Assembly: GCF_900169785.1 (NCBI RefSeq)
Contig: NZ_FWER01000003.1
Location: 1 to 64,000, forward strand
Direction of reading: 5' to 3'
Length of the DNA stretch: 64,000 nt
Source: Rhizobium sullae
GTDB lineage: Bacteria > Pseudomonadota > Alphaproteobacteria > Rhizobiales > Rhizobiaceae
Part shown: piece after piece, positions 18,420 to 26,405 of the stretch
Numbering within the stretch: the first letter of the stretch is position 1
How the letters are laid out: the number at the start of each line of letters is the position of its first letter
Translations under genes and position numbers: made by a program
The notes under the pieces: model-generated
What the model was told of the DNA's origin: nothing
What the model saw: the letters and a program-made list of their open reading frames with translations, nothing else
Database searches by the model: none

Positions 18420-19284
18420 GCGCGGCCCACTGGCCGGGCGTCATGCCATAGGCTTTTTTGAAATGCCGGTTCAGATGGCTCTGATCGGCAAAGCCGGTGG
18501 CAAAGGCGACTTCGGATAACTCCCCGCCCTCGCCGATCATCGCCCGCGCTTGCTGTAGCCGTCGCATCAGGAGATAACGATGCGGACTGGTCGCGAATGC
18601 GGCCCGGAAATGCCGCGACAATGTAAATCGATCGAGTCCCGTCACGGACTCAAGCTCGCCGGAACGCACCGTTCGCGTCGCGTGTTCTTCAAGGTAGTCG
18701 CGGGCGCAACGAGCCTGGTTCCAGGCAACGCTCGCCGGCAGCCTGCGCAACGCCTTCGCATGCCTTATGAGCCCGTCCGCCACGCGCATCAGGAAATCGT
18801 CGACGAAGAGCTCGTCAAGTTCGTGATTGAGGTCGGTCAGCGCGCCGAGCAGGACATTGGCAAGATCCGCATCGCTGATAACCGGCTGATCGACAAAGGG
18901 GAGCCCGAGTTTCTCCGCTTCGAGGCATTCGGCAAGCAGCGAGGGTTCAAGGTAAAGGATGCGGTATTGCAGCCCGTCATCGGTGCCTGCCCCGCCGTCA
19001 TGCTCCTCGTCCGGATGCAGCACGATCACCTGACCGGGCATGCTGAAGCGCCTTTCGCCGCGATAGGAGAACGTCTGCACGCCCTTCAGCGTCACACCAA
19101 GCGCGTAGGTGTCGTGCCGGTGCGGTTCGAAGGCGTTTCCACTGAATTTCGCCTCGATGCGTTCGATCCCAGGAAACGCAGGCGCTGCCACGATGCCGTC
19201 GCCGCCCTGCGGCACGCACAAACGTTCAAGACCTTCGAAAACCTGCGGCATTACATCCTGGCTCAACGCGACCTCGAAACGCAT
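18379..19284 (-). CDS. AraC-family transcriptional regulator
   Basis: About 301 residues: an N-terminal cupin-like sensor domain (GNAFEPHRHDTYALGVTLKGVQTFSYRG, metal-ligand-like His residues) and a C-terminal double helix-turn-helix (LDRFTLSRHFRAAFATSPHRYLLMRRLQQARAMI and EVAFATGFADQSHLNRHFKKAYGMTPGQW). The start is uncertain: 19284 leaves only 13 bases to the divergent DUF2000 gene, and Met at 19251 is an alternative. The gene pair suggests AraC controls the DUF2000 gene. The 3' end overlaps the AbrB gene on the other strand. Confidence 0.88.
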   Translation of the reverse strand: MRFEVALSQDVMPQVFEGLERLCVPQGGDGIVAAPAFPGIERIEAKFSGNAFEPHRHDTYALGVTLKGVQTFSYRGERRFSMPGQVIVLHPDEEHDGGAGTDDGLQYRILYLEPSLLAECLEAEKLGLPFVDQPVISDADLANVLLGALTDLNHELDELFVDDFLMRVADGLIRHAKALRRLPASVAWNQARCARDYLEEHATRTVRSGELESVTGLDRFTLSRHFRAAFATSPHRYLLMRRLQQARAMIGEGGELSEVAFATGFADQSHLNRHFKKAYGMTPGQWAALRRGSQPGRSFAR

Positions 19285-19297
19285 GAAAGAGACTGGA

Positions 19298-19705
19298 ATG
19301 TTTGATACCAAAATCGCGATCGTCCTGCGAAACAATCTTGCGTCATGGCAAAAGCTGAATGTGACCGCCTTCCTGATGAGCGGCATCGCCGGCCGGAATG
19401 CGGAGATCATCGGCGAGCCCTACAGGGACCGCGCAGGCAACATCTACAATGCCATGTCCATCCAGCCGATCATCGTGCTTTCCGCCGATGAGGCGACGAT
19501 CGCGGCGATCCATCGGCGAACTCTGGAGCGCGAGATCCCATCCTCGCTGTTCATCGAGGAGATGTTCGCGACCGGCCATGACGCAGCCAATCGCACCGTC
19601 TTCGCCGAATACGCGCCGGACGATGCCAAGGTCGTGGGCATCGCCTTGCGCGCCGAAAAGAAGACTGTCGACAAGATCACCAAGGGCGCAACGATGCATG
19701 CCTGA
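19298..19705 (+). CDS. DUF2000 family protein
   Basis: 135 residues matching the DUF2000 pattern: TKIAIVLRNNLASWQKLNVTAFLMSGI near the start, GEPYRDRAGNIYNAM, QPIIVLSADEATIAAIHRR and a C-terminal VGIALRAEKKTVDKITKG. Such proteins are small and of unknown activity. Its start lies 13 bases from a divergent AraC gene, which is the commonest neighbour of this family as I know it, so regulation by that AraC is inferred. A hairpin terminator follows. Confidence 0.85.
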   Translation: MFDTKIAIVLRNNLASWQKLNVTAFLMSGIAGRNAEIIGEPYRDRAGNIYNAMSIQPIIVLSADEATIAAIHRRTLEREIPSSLFIEEMFATGHDAANRTVFAEYAPDDAKVVGIALRAEKKTVDKITKGATMHA

Positions 19706-19714
19706 ACCGAAAAC

Positions 19715-19734
19715 AGCCGGGCGATTGCCCGGCT
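19715..19734. terminator. hairpin between convergent DUF2000 and ompA-like genes
   Basis: The perfect inverted repeat AGCCGGGC-GATT-GCCCGGCT lies between the two convergent stop codons. There is only a weak T-run (GGATTT) on the plus side, so it may be a bidirectional or Rho-assisted terminator. Confidence 0.65.
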
Positions 19735-19756
19735 GCCGGATTTAGCGCAGTCGAGA

Positions 19757-20422
19757 TCAGCTCTCCGTGATCGGCGCGATCTGAATTTCGACGCGGCGGT
19801 TCTGTGCGCGTCCTGCTTCCGTCGCGTTCGGCGCGACCGGCTGCGACGGGCCGAAGCCGACGGCGGAGACGCGGCGCTGGTCGATGCCCTGTCCGCCGAG
19901 GTAGCCGGCAACCGAAAGGGCGCGGCGCTGCGACAGATCCTGGTTATGCTGCAGGCTGCCGGTGGAATCCGTATGGCCGTTCACATCGATCAATGTGCGG
20001 TTGAATTTCCTGAGAACGACCGCCACCGAATTCAGCGTCGGGTAGAAGCCCGGCTTCACGGCATCCTGGTCGATGTCGAAAGTGATGTTCGACGGCATGT
20101 TCAGGATGATGTTGTCGCCGTTACGCGTCACCGAGATACCGGTTCCCTGCAGCTGGGCGCGGAGTTCCGCTTCCTGCTGGTCCATGTAGTTGCCAATCGC
20201 ACCGCCTGCGAGCGCGCCGAGACCGGCGCCAATCAGCGCCGCGTTGCGGCGTCCGTGCGCGGAACCGCCGACGGCTAGACCGACAAGCGCGCCACCCACG
20301 GCGCCGAGTGTAGCACCGCCAGCCGTATTGGAGACTTTCTGCTGCCCCGTATAGGGGTCGGTCGTCGTGCAGGCGGTCAGGTAGCTGGCGGCGACCGCCA
20401 GAAGTATGAATTTCTTGATCAT
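19757..20422 (-). CDS. OmpA-family lipoprotein
   Basis: 221 residues. The N-terminus has a lipoprotein signal (LAVAASYLTACTTT; lipid attachment Cys in LTAC), then a Gly-rich segment resembling glycine-zipper proteins (GGATLGAVGGALVGLAVGG and AALIGAGLGALAGGAIGNYM), and finally an OmpA peptidoglycan-binding domain (ITFDIDQDAVKP, NGHTDSTGSLQHNQDLSQRR, GFGPSQPVAPN, GRAQNRRVEI). It probably anchors the outer membrane to peptidoglycan. ATG at 20422 has GGAGAG upstream; the longer frame is not homologous. Confidence 0.92.
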   Translation of the reverse strand: MIKKFILLAVAASYLTACTTTDPYTGQQKVSNTAGGATLGAVGGALVGLAVGGSAHGRRNAALIGAGLGALAGGAIGNYMDQQEAELRAQLQGTGISVTRNGDNIILNMPSNITFDIDQDAVKPGFYPTLNSVAVVLRKFNRTLIDVNGHTDSTGSLQHNQDLSQRRALSVAGYLGGQGIDQRRVSAVGFGPSQPVAPNATEAGRAQNRRVEIQIAPITES

Positions 20423-20620
20423 GGACAGAAAGCTCTCCGTTCGAAGCTGATCCGAGCAAATATTATGGAATGCGGCAACAAGATGAACGCGTACCCTCCG
20501 ATAAGACAAAATCAGTGGATTGGACACGTCTCGCTTGCACAAATCCCGGGGATATCGCCAATTTGCCACAACAGCCTCAACAGTCACGGTCATATCGAGG
20601 CAGGAGGGATCGCAGACCGC

Positions 20621-21619
20621 TCAGAAGTTTTGGAAGAGCTGCCTTACGGTGTCGTAGCTGGCATTGGCGATCGAGAGCGCTTGCAGGCCCAGTTGCCGCT
20701 GCGTCTGCAACGCCGTGAGCTTGCTCGATTCCTCTTCCATATTGGCATCGACCAGACGTCCGATGCCTGAGCTGTACGCGTCGAAGAGCGTTTTCGCGAA
20801 CTCGTTCTGCAGCTCGATGCGCTTCTCCAGCGCACCAAAAGCCGAGCCCACAGTAGTCATCTGTCTCAGTATGCCATCAACAACGCTGATCATTTCATCG
20901 ACCTGATCTTTTGTCGTTGAGGACGAAAGCCCGATCTCGACCTGTCCGGTGGTATTGCCCGCCTTGCTCAAAATCATGACGTAATTCTGAGAAGCGCCGA
21001 TTTCGGTCGCGAAATAGGATGATGTCAGAGCGCCGTATTCGCCGCTCCCGCCGGAACGGTCGTCGACGAGGTAGCGGGCATCCTTCGATGTGGTGACGCC
21101 TGTCGACGGCAGATCGATGTGATAGGTCAACGTTCCGATCGAAACGGTGCCGTCGGCATTGCGGATATAGGATGCCGGAATCTGCTTCGGCTGGGTGGGA
21201 TTGTCTTCATCCGTCAGGACGACCCAGTTGTCGCTGTTGAAGGCTGCGGCTTCGGCCACGGAGCGCAACTGCGCCTTCAGTTGCGTCAGCTCGTCATTGA
21301 TCTTTTCCTTGTCGACGCCCTGCTCTGTCGCCGCGACAAGTTTCGCCTTGATCTCGGAAACGACATCGACGGCGCTGGCAACGCCCGTATACGCCGTGCC
21401 CATCGTGGCGGCCGCCATGCCGAGCGCATCCTGGATGGCCGCATGCGCCTTGTTGTCGGAGCGGGCCGTCGTCGCAACCGACCAGTAGGCGGCATTGTCG
21501 CGGGCCTGTTCGACGCGAAAACCGGACGAGACCCGGTTTTGCGTCCGCGTCAGGCTGCGATTGATATCGCGAAGCGTATGCAGCGCCGCATCGACAGATG
21601 TGCGTTGAAAAATACTCAC
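20621..21619 (-). CDS. flagellin
   Basis: 332 residues with conserved N- and C-terminal flagellin D0/D1 helices (TRTQNRVSSGFRVEQARDNAAYWSVATTARSD at the N-terminus; KRIELQNEFAKTLFDAYSSGIGRLVDANMEEESSKL and GLQALSIANASYDTVRQLF at the C-terminus) and a short variable middle. This is the building block of the flagellar filament. No other flagellar gene is in the window, so it is an orphan flagellin lying away from the main cluster. The 500-base region upstream presumably carries its promoter. Confidence 0.95.
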   Translation of the reverse strand: MSIFQRTSVDAALHTLRDINRSLTRTQNRVSSGFRVEQARDNAAYWSVATTARSDNKAHAAIQDALGMAAATMGTAYTGVASAVDVVSEIKAKLVAATEQGVDKEKINDELTQLKAQLRSVAEAAAFNSDNWVVLTDEDNPTQPKQIPASYIRNADGTVSIGTLTYHIDLPSTGVTTSKDARYLVDDRSGGSGEYGALTSSYFATEIGASQNYVMILSKAGNTTGQVEIGLSSSTTKDQVDEMISVVDGILRQMTTVGSAFGALEKRIELQNEFAKTLFDAYSSGIGRLVDANMEEESSKLTALQTQRQLGLQALSIANASYDTVRQLFQNF

Positions 21620-22014
21620 GGGAACGGAACTCCGAACATAACTATACGCAAACTACAAACAGTGAACCGTGTCCGCGAAACGTCATGTTCGGGCGCTGAA
21701 ATCAGCGGGTGACAAGCCTCCGAAACGCTGGAGGCCTTTGATCGGTTACGGGAAGATCATTGCGTTTTATGCTTAAGAAACATCTAACGTTCAGAAGAAA
21801 TTTATCATGTTTTGCAACCGTTCATTGACTATGAAAACGCCTGTGGCTTTTACTTTGTCATTGCAAATGGGAAAATGTCATACGCCCGTAAGGTTTAGCC
21901 GATAAATGAAGGACGATTTTCCGCTAACGATTTTACTGAAACGCCCCTTTGCCAAAACGATTTCAAGATCGAACACCGCCGTCGTCGACTCGCACGATTG
22001 CGGGGGAGCAGTGG

Positions 22015-22146
22015 TCGACGGCACGTCACATTGCTCGCGAGTTGGACAAGATACTCGATGGCAGCGATCCGAGGAAGGTCTTCATCAAATACCAGCGTCG
22101 ACGCGACCGATTTAGGGTCAATCTGACGAAGGCCCCGGGGCTGTAG
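22015..22146 (+). pseudogene. integrase-like C-terminal tail, fragment 1
   Basis: The plus-strand frame ends KYQRRRDRFRVNLTKAPGL, followed by TAG. This closely matches the tail encoded (after a frameshift) at 23037-23093, right after the catalytic Tyr of a tyrosine recombinase fragment. Upstream the frame (TARHIARELDKILDGSDPRKVF) shows no recombinase boxes, so only a 20-codon tail is recognisable. It overlaps the 3' end of parE on the other strand. Confidence 0.5.
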
Positions 22147-22495
22147 GGACCTTATCCCCCAGCATACGTGCGAGCATATTTCTGATGTGGTCCTGCGCGC
22201 CGTAGAAAATAGCCGCGACAATGATTGTGCGGCTATGTTCTACCGGTAGAAACCAAATAGCCGCCTTGTCTCGCCGAAGAAACGTCATCCCGGGATGAGT
22301 ATCGGGCCTCAGGGTCCCGATATAGCGCGTATCAACGAGACGATCGATTTCGACACGCAATTTGCGGATCCGTTCAGCGGTACGCTCCACAGCCTCGTCC
22401 GGCGAGTCCACGAGTTCGACATAGGCGTCGAACAGATGATCGAAGATCAACTCGAAATCGCGTTCGGCATCCTCAGAATATTTAAGGGTCCACAC
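22118..22495 (-). CDS. parE: ParE-family toxin
   Basis: About 125 residues from GTG 22495 (MWTLKYSEDAERDFELIF). The fold signature of ParE/RelE toxins is visible: an N-terminal strand and two helices (ERTAERIRKLRVEIDRL), then strands with RYIGTLRPDTHPGMTFL and AIWFLPVEHSRTIIVAAIFYGAQD. ParE toxins inhibit DNA gyrase. The start is uncertain (TTG at 22519 gives eight more codons). It overlaps the end of parD by 14 bases. Its last residues (APGPSSD) are read from the strand opposite an integrase-like tail, so the toxin C-terminus is unusual. Confidence 0.82.
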   Translation of the reverse strand: MWTLKYSEDAERDFELIFDHLFDAYVELVDSPDEAVERTAERIRKLRVEIDRLVDTRYIGTLRPDTHPGMTFLRRDKAAIWFLPVEHSRTIIVAAIFYGAQDHIRNMLARMLGDKVPTAPGPSSD

Positions 22496-22757
22496 GAACA
22501 ACCCGTCGCTTCCGCTCAATCATCGCCGCGACGCGGCTTTCCATTTCCGTCGCAGAAATCATCGGTCCGTTCAATCGCCGCCGGACCAATTCGCGAAGCG
22601 CTGCCGTTTCGACGGTCTCGGTTTCCGTCTTTTGGCGAAGCAGTTCTAGGCCCTGCTGAAGAACGGAACTCATGCTGGAATACCGGCCGCTCTCCACCAG
22701 CGAACGGGCAAACGCATCCTGCTGGTCGGTCAGCGAGATCGACGATTTGACACTCAT
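22482..22757 (-). CDS. parD: ParD-family antitoxin
   Basis: 91 residues with an N-terminal ribbon-helix-helix (SSISLTDQQDAFARSLVESGRYSSMSSVLQQGLELL) that binds DNA as a dimer and a C-terminal helical tail (ELVRRRLNGPMISATEMESRVAAMIERKR) that wraps the toxin. It neutralises ParE and represses the operon. parD precedes and overlaps parE, the usual order. A perfect inverted repeat lies 25 bases upstream. Confidence 0.88.
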   Translation of the reverse strand: MSVKSSISLTDQQDAFARSLVESGRYSSMSSVLQQGLELLRQKTETETVETAALRELVRRRLNGPMISATEMESRVAAMIERKRRVVRVDP

Positions 22758-22782
22758 CGGTTTAACTCCTTTGGGCCTAAGT

Positions 22783-22797
22783 TGCTACTCAGTAGCA
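22783..22797 (-). promoter_or_regulatory. candidate ParD operator
   Basis: The perfect palindrome TGCTACT-C-AGTAGCA lies 25 bases before the parD start. On the minus strand a TTGACA (22807-22802) sits just upstream, so the palindrome would lie between the -35 and -10 boxes. That fits autorepression by the ParD ribbon-helix-helix domain. The -10 box is not obvious. Confidence 0.6.
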
Positions 22798-22816
22798 CAT
22801 TTGTCAATCTGACGAG

Positions 22817-23096
22817 ATGATCCGGCAGGGCGACGTCGGACCGGATCGTCTCAATGACCAGGAGGTGGCGCATTTAGTCGAGCGAACGGCGATTGCCGCC
22901 GGCGCGGGTGGCTGCCCCGCCGAGGTCGAGCGAGGACTTAAATTCTCTGGCCACTCGCTGCGCTCGGGTCTAGCGTCTTCGGCGCAGGTCGACGAGCGAT
23001 ATGTGCAAAAGCAGCTGGGGCACGTTTCGGCCGAAATGACGCGCAAGTATCGCGCGGACGCGACCGCTTCCACACCAATCTTACAAAGGCGTCGGG
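22817..23096 (+). pseudogene. tyrosine recombinase/integrase C-terminal fragment, frameshifted
   Basis: The frame encodes LVERTAIAAGAGG, LKFSGHSLRSGLASSAQV, YVQKQLGHVSAEMTRKY: the HxxR box, the LGH box and the catalytic Tyr of tyrosine recombinases. After the Tyr the frame shifts by one base; in the new frame the tail RGRDRFHTNLTKASGL is readable. The N-terminal two thirds of the enzyme are absent. It is a decayed mobile-element remnant directly upstream of the parD operator, on the opposite strand. Confidence 0.75.
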
Positions 23097-23201
23097 GCTT
23101 AAGAGCACCCTCCCCTGCTCCCGGCGTGAAATCGTTAGGTCAAAATTTAGGGCTGGGTTTTCAGCTTAGCGCTGCAATTGAAATCGGGAAGTAAAAGCCA
23201 C

Positions 23202-23227
23202 AACGCCGCCGCGACAGAGGCGGCGTT
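23202..23227 (-). terminator. hairpin after the RND efflux operon
   Basis: An inverted repeat with arms AACGCCGCC and GGCGGCGTT follows the RND gene stop by about 20 bases on the minus strand, with a short T-run (GGCTTTTA) beyond it. Confidence 0.6.
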
Positions 23228-23246
23228 TAAGCAGACGGAATCAAAT

Positions 23247-26200
23247 CTATTCCGCGGCCTGCAGATGCTTCGGATCGGGTACCGGCTTCGGCCGCGCGGC
23301 AACCGCCATCTCCTCGTGCAGGCGGGCTTCCTCATGCGCATGCGGCTTGGCAAAGCGTGCGACCAGCAGATAGGCGACCGGCGTGATGAGCAGCGTCACC
23401 AGCGTTGCGAAACCCAGTCCGCCGACGATCACCCAGCCGAGCGCAATGCGCGCTTCCGCGCCTGCGCCTTGCGCGAAGACGAGCGGAACGCCGCCGAGGA
23501 TGGTGGCGATCATCGTCATCATGACTGGGCGAAGGCGCAGCGCGCAGGCGCGTTCGATTGCCTCGCGCACTTCTATCCCGCGGTCGCGGAGCTGGTTGGC
23601 GAACTCGACGATCAGGATGCCGTTCTTCGCCATGACGCCCACAAGCAATACAAGGCCGATCTGGCTGTAGATGTTGAGGCTCGATCCGGTGATGATGAGC
23701 GCGAAGACGGCGCAGGCAAGCCCGAGCGGCACCGTCGACATGATGATCAGCGACGACAGCACGCTTTCAAACTGCGCTGCCAAGACCAGGAAGATGATCA
23801 CGATCGCAAAGCCGAAGGTGAGCGCCATGCCGCTGGAATTCTCTTCGAGGGTCGCCGCTTCGGCAAGTGGAACAAGACGTGTGCCCGGCGGCAGGATCGG
23901 CTCGGCAAGCTCCGTCACCTGCTTGACAGCATCGCCGAGCGACATACCCTCCTTGAGGCCTGCCGTGATCGCCACGGATGCGAGCTGCGATTCACGGTTC
24001 AGCTGCGGCGCGACCGCACCTTCCTTCAGCGAAGCGATAACCGACATCGGCACGATCTTGCCCTCCCCGGTCTTCAGGAAGACGTTTTCGAGATCGGTTG
24101 GATCGTCGATCGGTCGCATGGTCGAGGTAAGCAGAACCGGATAGGCATCGCCATTGACGAAAACATCGACGACGGAACGCCCCTCAAGCAGCGATTGCAT
24201 CGCCGTCGAAAGCCCGGTGATATCGATGCCGAGATCAGAAGCCCGCTCGCGGTCGATCGTCACCGAAACCTGCGCCTGCGTCGGTTCGTTGGTGAGGCGC
24301 GGCGTATCATACTGCCCGGTCGCATCCAGCGCCTGCACCAGCTTGACGGCGGCAGCCGTCAGCTTCTCATAGTCGTTTCCGACGAGAGCCATCTGCAGGC
24401 CGCTGCCGGCGCCGCGAATGCGCAGGCTGTTCGAGGATATCGCATTGCCGCGGAGCGCCGGCACGCGGGATGCCGCCCGGTTGATATCCTGGACGATCTC
24501 CGCTTGCGTGCGGTCACGCTCGCCCCAGGGCGCGAGCGTGAGCACCATGAAGCCGCTATTGGCCGAGCCGCCCTGCCCGGAGATCGAAAAGACGTTCCGG
24601 ATGTCGCCGCTGTCGACCAGCGGCTGCAGGTATTCTTCGACGAGCTGCAGCTTGTCGCGCGTATATTCAAGGCTTGATCCCTGCGGCGCGGTGAGCCGCA
24701 TCATCACCATCGCGCGGTCCTCGTTCGGCGTGAGCTCACTCTTGACGGTCGAGAAGGCGACGAGTGCTGCCCCCGCAAACAAAACCGATGCGACGATGAC
24801 AACGAAGGGCGCGTTGAGGCAGCGCTGCAAGGCCCATCGGTAAACGTTCGCAAAAGCGCCGCCGAACCGGCCAAGGGCGCCGTGATCCTCCAGCATCGGC
24901 TTCGTCAGCATGCGCGAGGCGAGCATCGGACATAGCGTCAGCGCGACAATCGACGAAAGCCCGACCGAGAAGGCCAGCACGAAGCCGAATTCGCGGAAGA
25001 GACCGCCTACCTGCCCCGGCAGGAACGACAGCGGAATGAAGACGGCGGCAAGCGTTGCCGTGGTCGCGATGACCGCAAAGAACACCTCGCGCGTGCCGAG
25101 GACGGCCGCCGCCCGCGGTCCCATGCCTTCGGCGCGCCGCCGCACGATATTTTCGAGCACTACGATGGCGTCGTCGACGACGAGACCCGTCGCCAGGACG
25201 ATCGCGAGCAGCGTCAGGATATTGATCGAAAAGCCCACCAGATAGATCGCCGCCAGCGTGCCGATCAATGCCACCGGCATGCTGACCGCCGGGATCAGGG
25301 TTGCCCGCCAGTCGCGCAGGAAGAGGTAGATGACGCCGGTGACGATGACGCCGGCAAGGATCAGCGCCAGCACGACCTCATGGATCGCTCCCTGGATGAA
25401 CACGGCGTCATCGCTGGTGATGGCGACCTTTGTGCCTTCCGGCAGCGTCTTCGACAGCTGCTCGACAACCGCCTTGATGCCGCTCGAAATATTGAGTGTG
25501 TTCGATTGCGCCTGGCGGATGACGCCGAGGCCGATGCCGCGGTTGCCGTTGGAGCGCAGCGCCGTATCGCCGTCGCGCGGCCCGAGCGTCACTGTTGCGA
25601 CATCGCCGAGCCGCACGCGATCCTGCAGGATGACATTGGCGAAATCCTCCGGCTTCTGCAGGCTCGCCGTCGCGCGCACGACAATGTCCTGCGTCGTGCT
25701 CTTCAGCGATCCGGCCGGCACGTCGAGGGCGGAATTGTCGAGCGCCTCCGTCAGATCGCCGACCGTCAGCCCGCGGCTTGCGAGAGCGCCCTGATCGACA
25801 TCGACGCGGAAGATCTTTTCCTGGTCGCCATATTGCTCGACATCGGCAACGCCATCGACGGACGCCAGCCGGTCGACGATCTCGTTTTCGACGAGCAGCG
25901 TCAGGTCGTCCATGTTGAGGTTGGTCGAGGTGACTGCAAGACGCATGATCGGCTGCGAATCGGCATCCGCCTTGACGATCTGCGGCGCATCCGCATCGTC
26001 CGGAAGCTGCTCCATGATGCGGCCGATCGCGTCACGCACGTCGTTTGCGGCAACGGCAAGATCGACGGAATCGGAAAACTCCAGCGTCACGCGGCTTTGG
26101 CCGAACTGCGACTGCGAGGAGATCGACTTCAGGCCGCTGACGCGGGCAACCGCGCCTTCGATGACTTTCGTCAGCTCCTGATCGATCGTCTGCGGCGCAG

Positions 26201-26405
26201 CGCCGTCGAACATGGTGCGCACGGTCACGACCGGGCGGTCGACATCCGGCAGCTCGCGCACCTCCACCCCGGCATAGGCAGCAAGACCCGCCACCACCAT
26301 TAGCGTATTGAACACCAGCGCCAGGATCGGGCGGCGCACGAAGAGCGCCGTAAAGGTCTGCTTGCCGGAGGCTCTGTCGGGAAGGTCGGTCACGCTTATG
26401 TTCAT
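23247..26405 (-). CDS. RND-family multidrug efflux pump, inner-membrane subunit (MexF/AcrB type)
   Basis: 1052 residues. Two halves each have one N-terminal membrane helix, a large periplasmic loop and further helices. The proton-relay residues are visible as the Asp pair in GLVVDDAIVVLENI and the Lys in GVMAKNGILIVEFANQLRD; the HAE1 pattern IRRRAEGMGPRAAAVLGTREVFFAVIATTATLAAVFIPL follows. It exports hydrophobic or toxic compounds using the proton gradient with the membrane fusion protein encoded upstream (4-base ATGA overlap). No outer-membrane channel gene is adjacent, so it likely shares one such as TolC. Confidence 0.93.
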   Translation of the reverse strand: MNISVTDLPDRASGKQTFTALFVRRPILALVFNTLMVVAGLAAYAGVEVRELPDVDRPVVTVRTMFDGAAPQTIDQELTKVIEGAVARVSGLKSISSQSQFGQSRVTLEFSDSVDLAVAANDVRDAIGRIMEQLPDDADAPQIVKADADSQPIMRLAVTSTNLNMDDLTLLVENEIVDRLASVDGVADVEQYGDQEKIFRVDVDQGALASRGLTVGDLTEALDNSALDVPAGSLKSTTQDIVVRATASLQKPEDFANVILQDRVRLGDVATVTLGPRDGDTALRSNGNRGIGLGVIRQAQSNTLNISSGIKAVVEQLSKTLPEGTKVAITSDDAVFIQGAIHEVVLALILAGVIVTGVIYLFLRDWRATLIPAVSMPVALIGTLAAIYLVGFSINILTLLAIVLATGLVVDDAIVVLENIVRRRAEGMGPRAAAVLGTREVFFAVIATTATLAAVFIPLSFLPGQVGGLFREFGFVLAFSVGLSSIVALTLCPMLASRMLTKPMLEDHGALGRFGGAFANVYRWALQRCLNAPFVVIVASVLFAGAALVAFSTVKSELTPNEDRAMVMMRLTAPQGSSLEYTRDKLQLVEEYLQPLVDSGDIRNVFSISGQGGSANSGFMVLTLAPWGERDRTQAEIVQDINRAASRVPALRGNAISSNSLRIRGAGSGLQMALVGNDYEKLTAAAVKLVQALDATGQYDTPRLTNEPTQAQVSVTIDRERASDLGIDITGLSTAMQSLLEGRSVVDVFVNGDAYPVLLTSTMRPIDDPTDLENVFLKTGEGKIVPMSVIASLKEGAVAPQLNRESQLASVAITAGLKEGMSLGDAVKQVTELAEPILPPGTRLVPLAEAATLEENSSGMALTFGFAIVIIFLVLAAQFESVLSSLIIMSTVPLGLACAVFALIITGSSLNIYSQIGLVLLVGVMAKNGILIVEFANQLRDRGIEVREAIERACALRLRPVMMTMIATILGGVPLVFAQGAGAEARIALGWVIVGGLGFATLVTLLITPVAYLLVARFAKPHAHEEARLHEEMAVAARPKPVPDPKHLQAAE

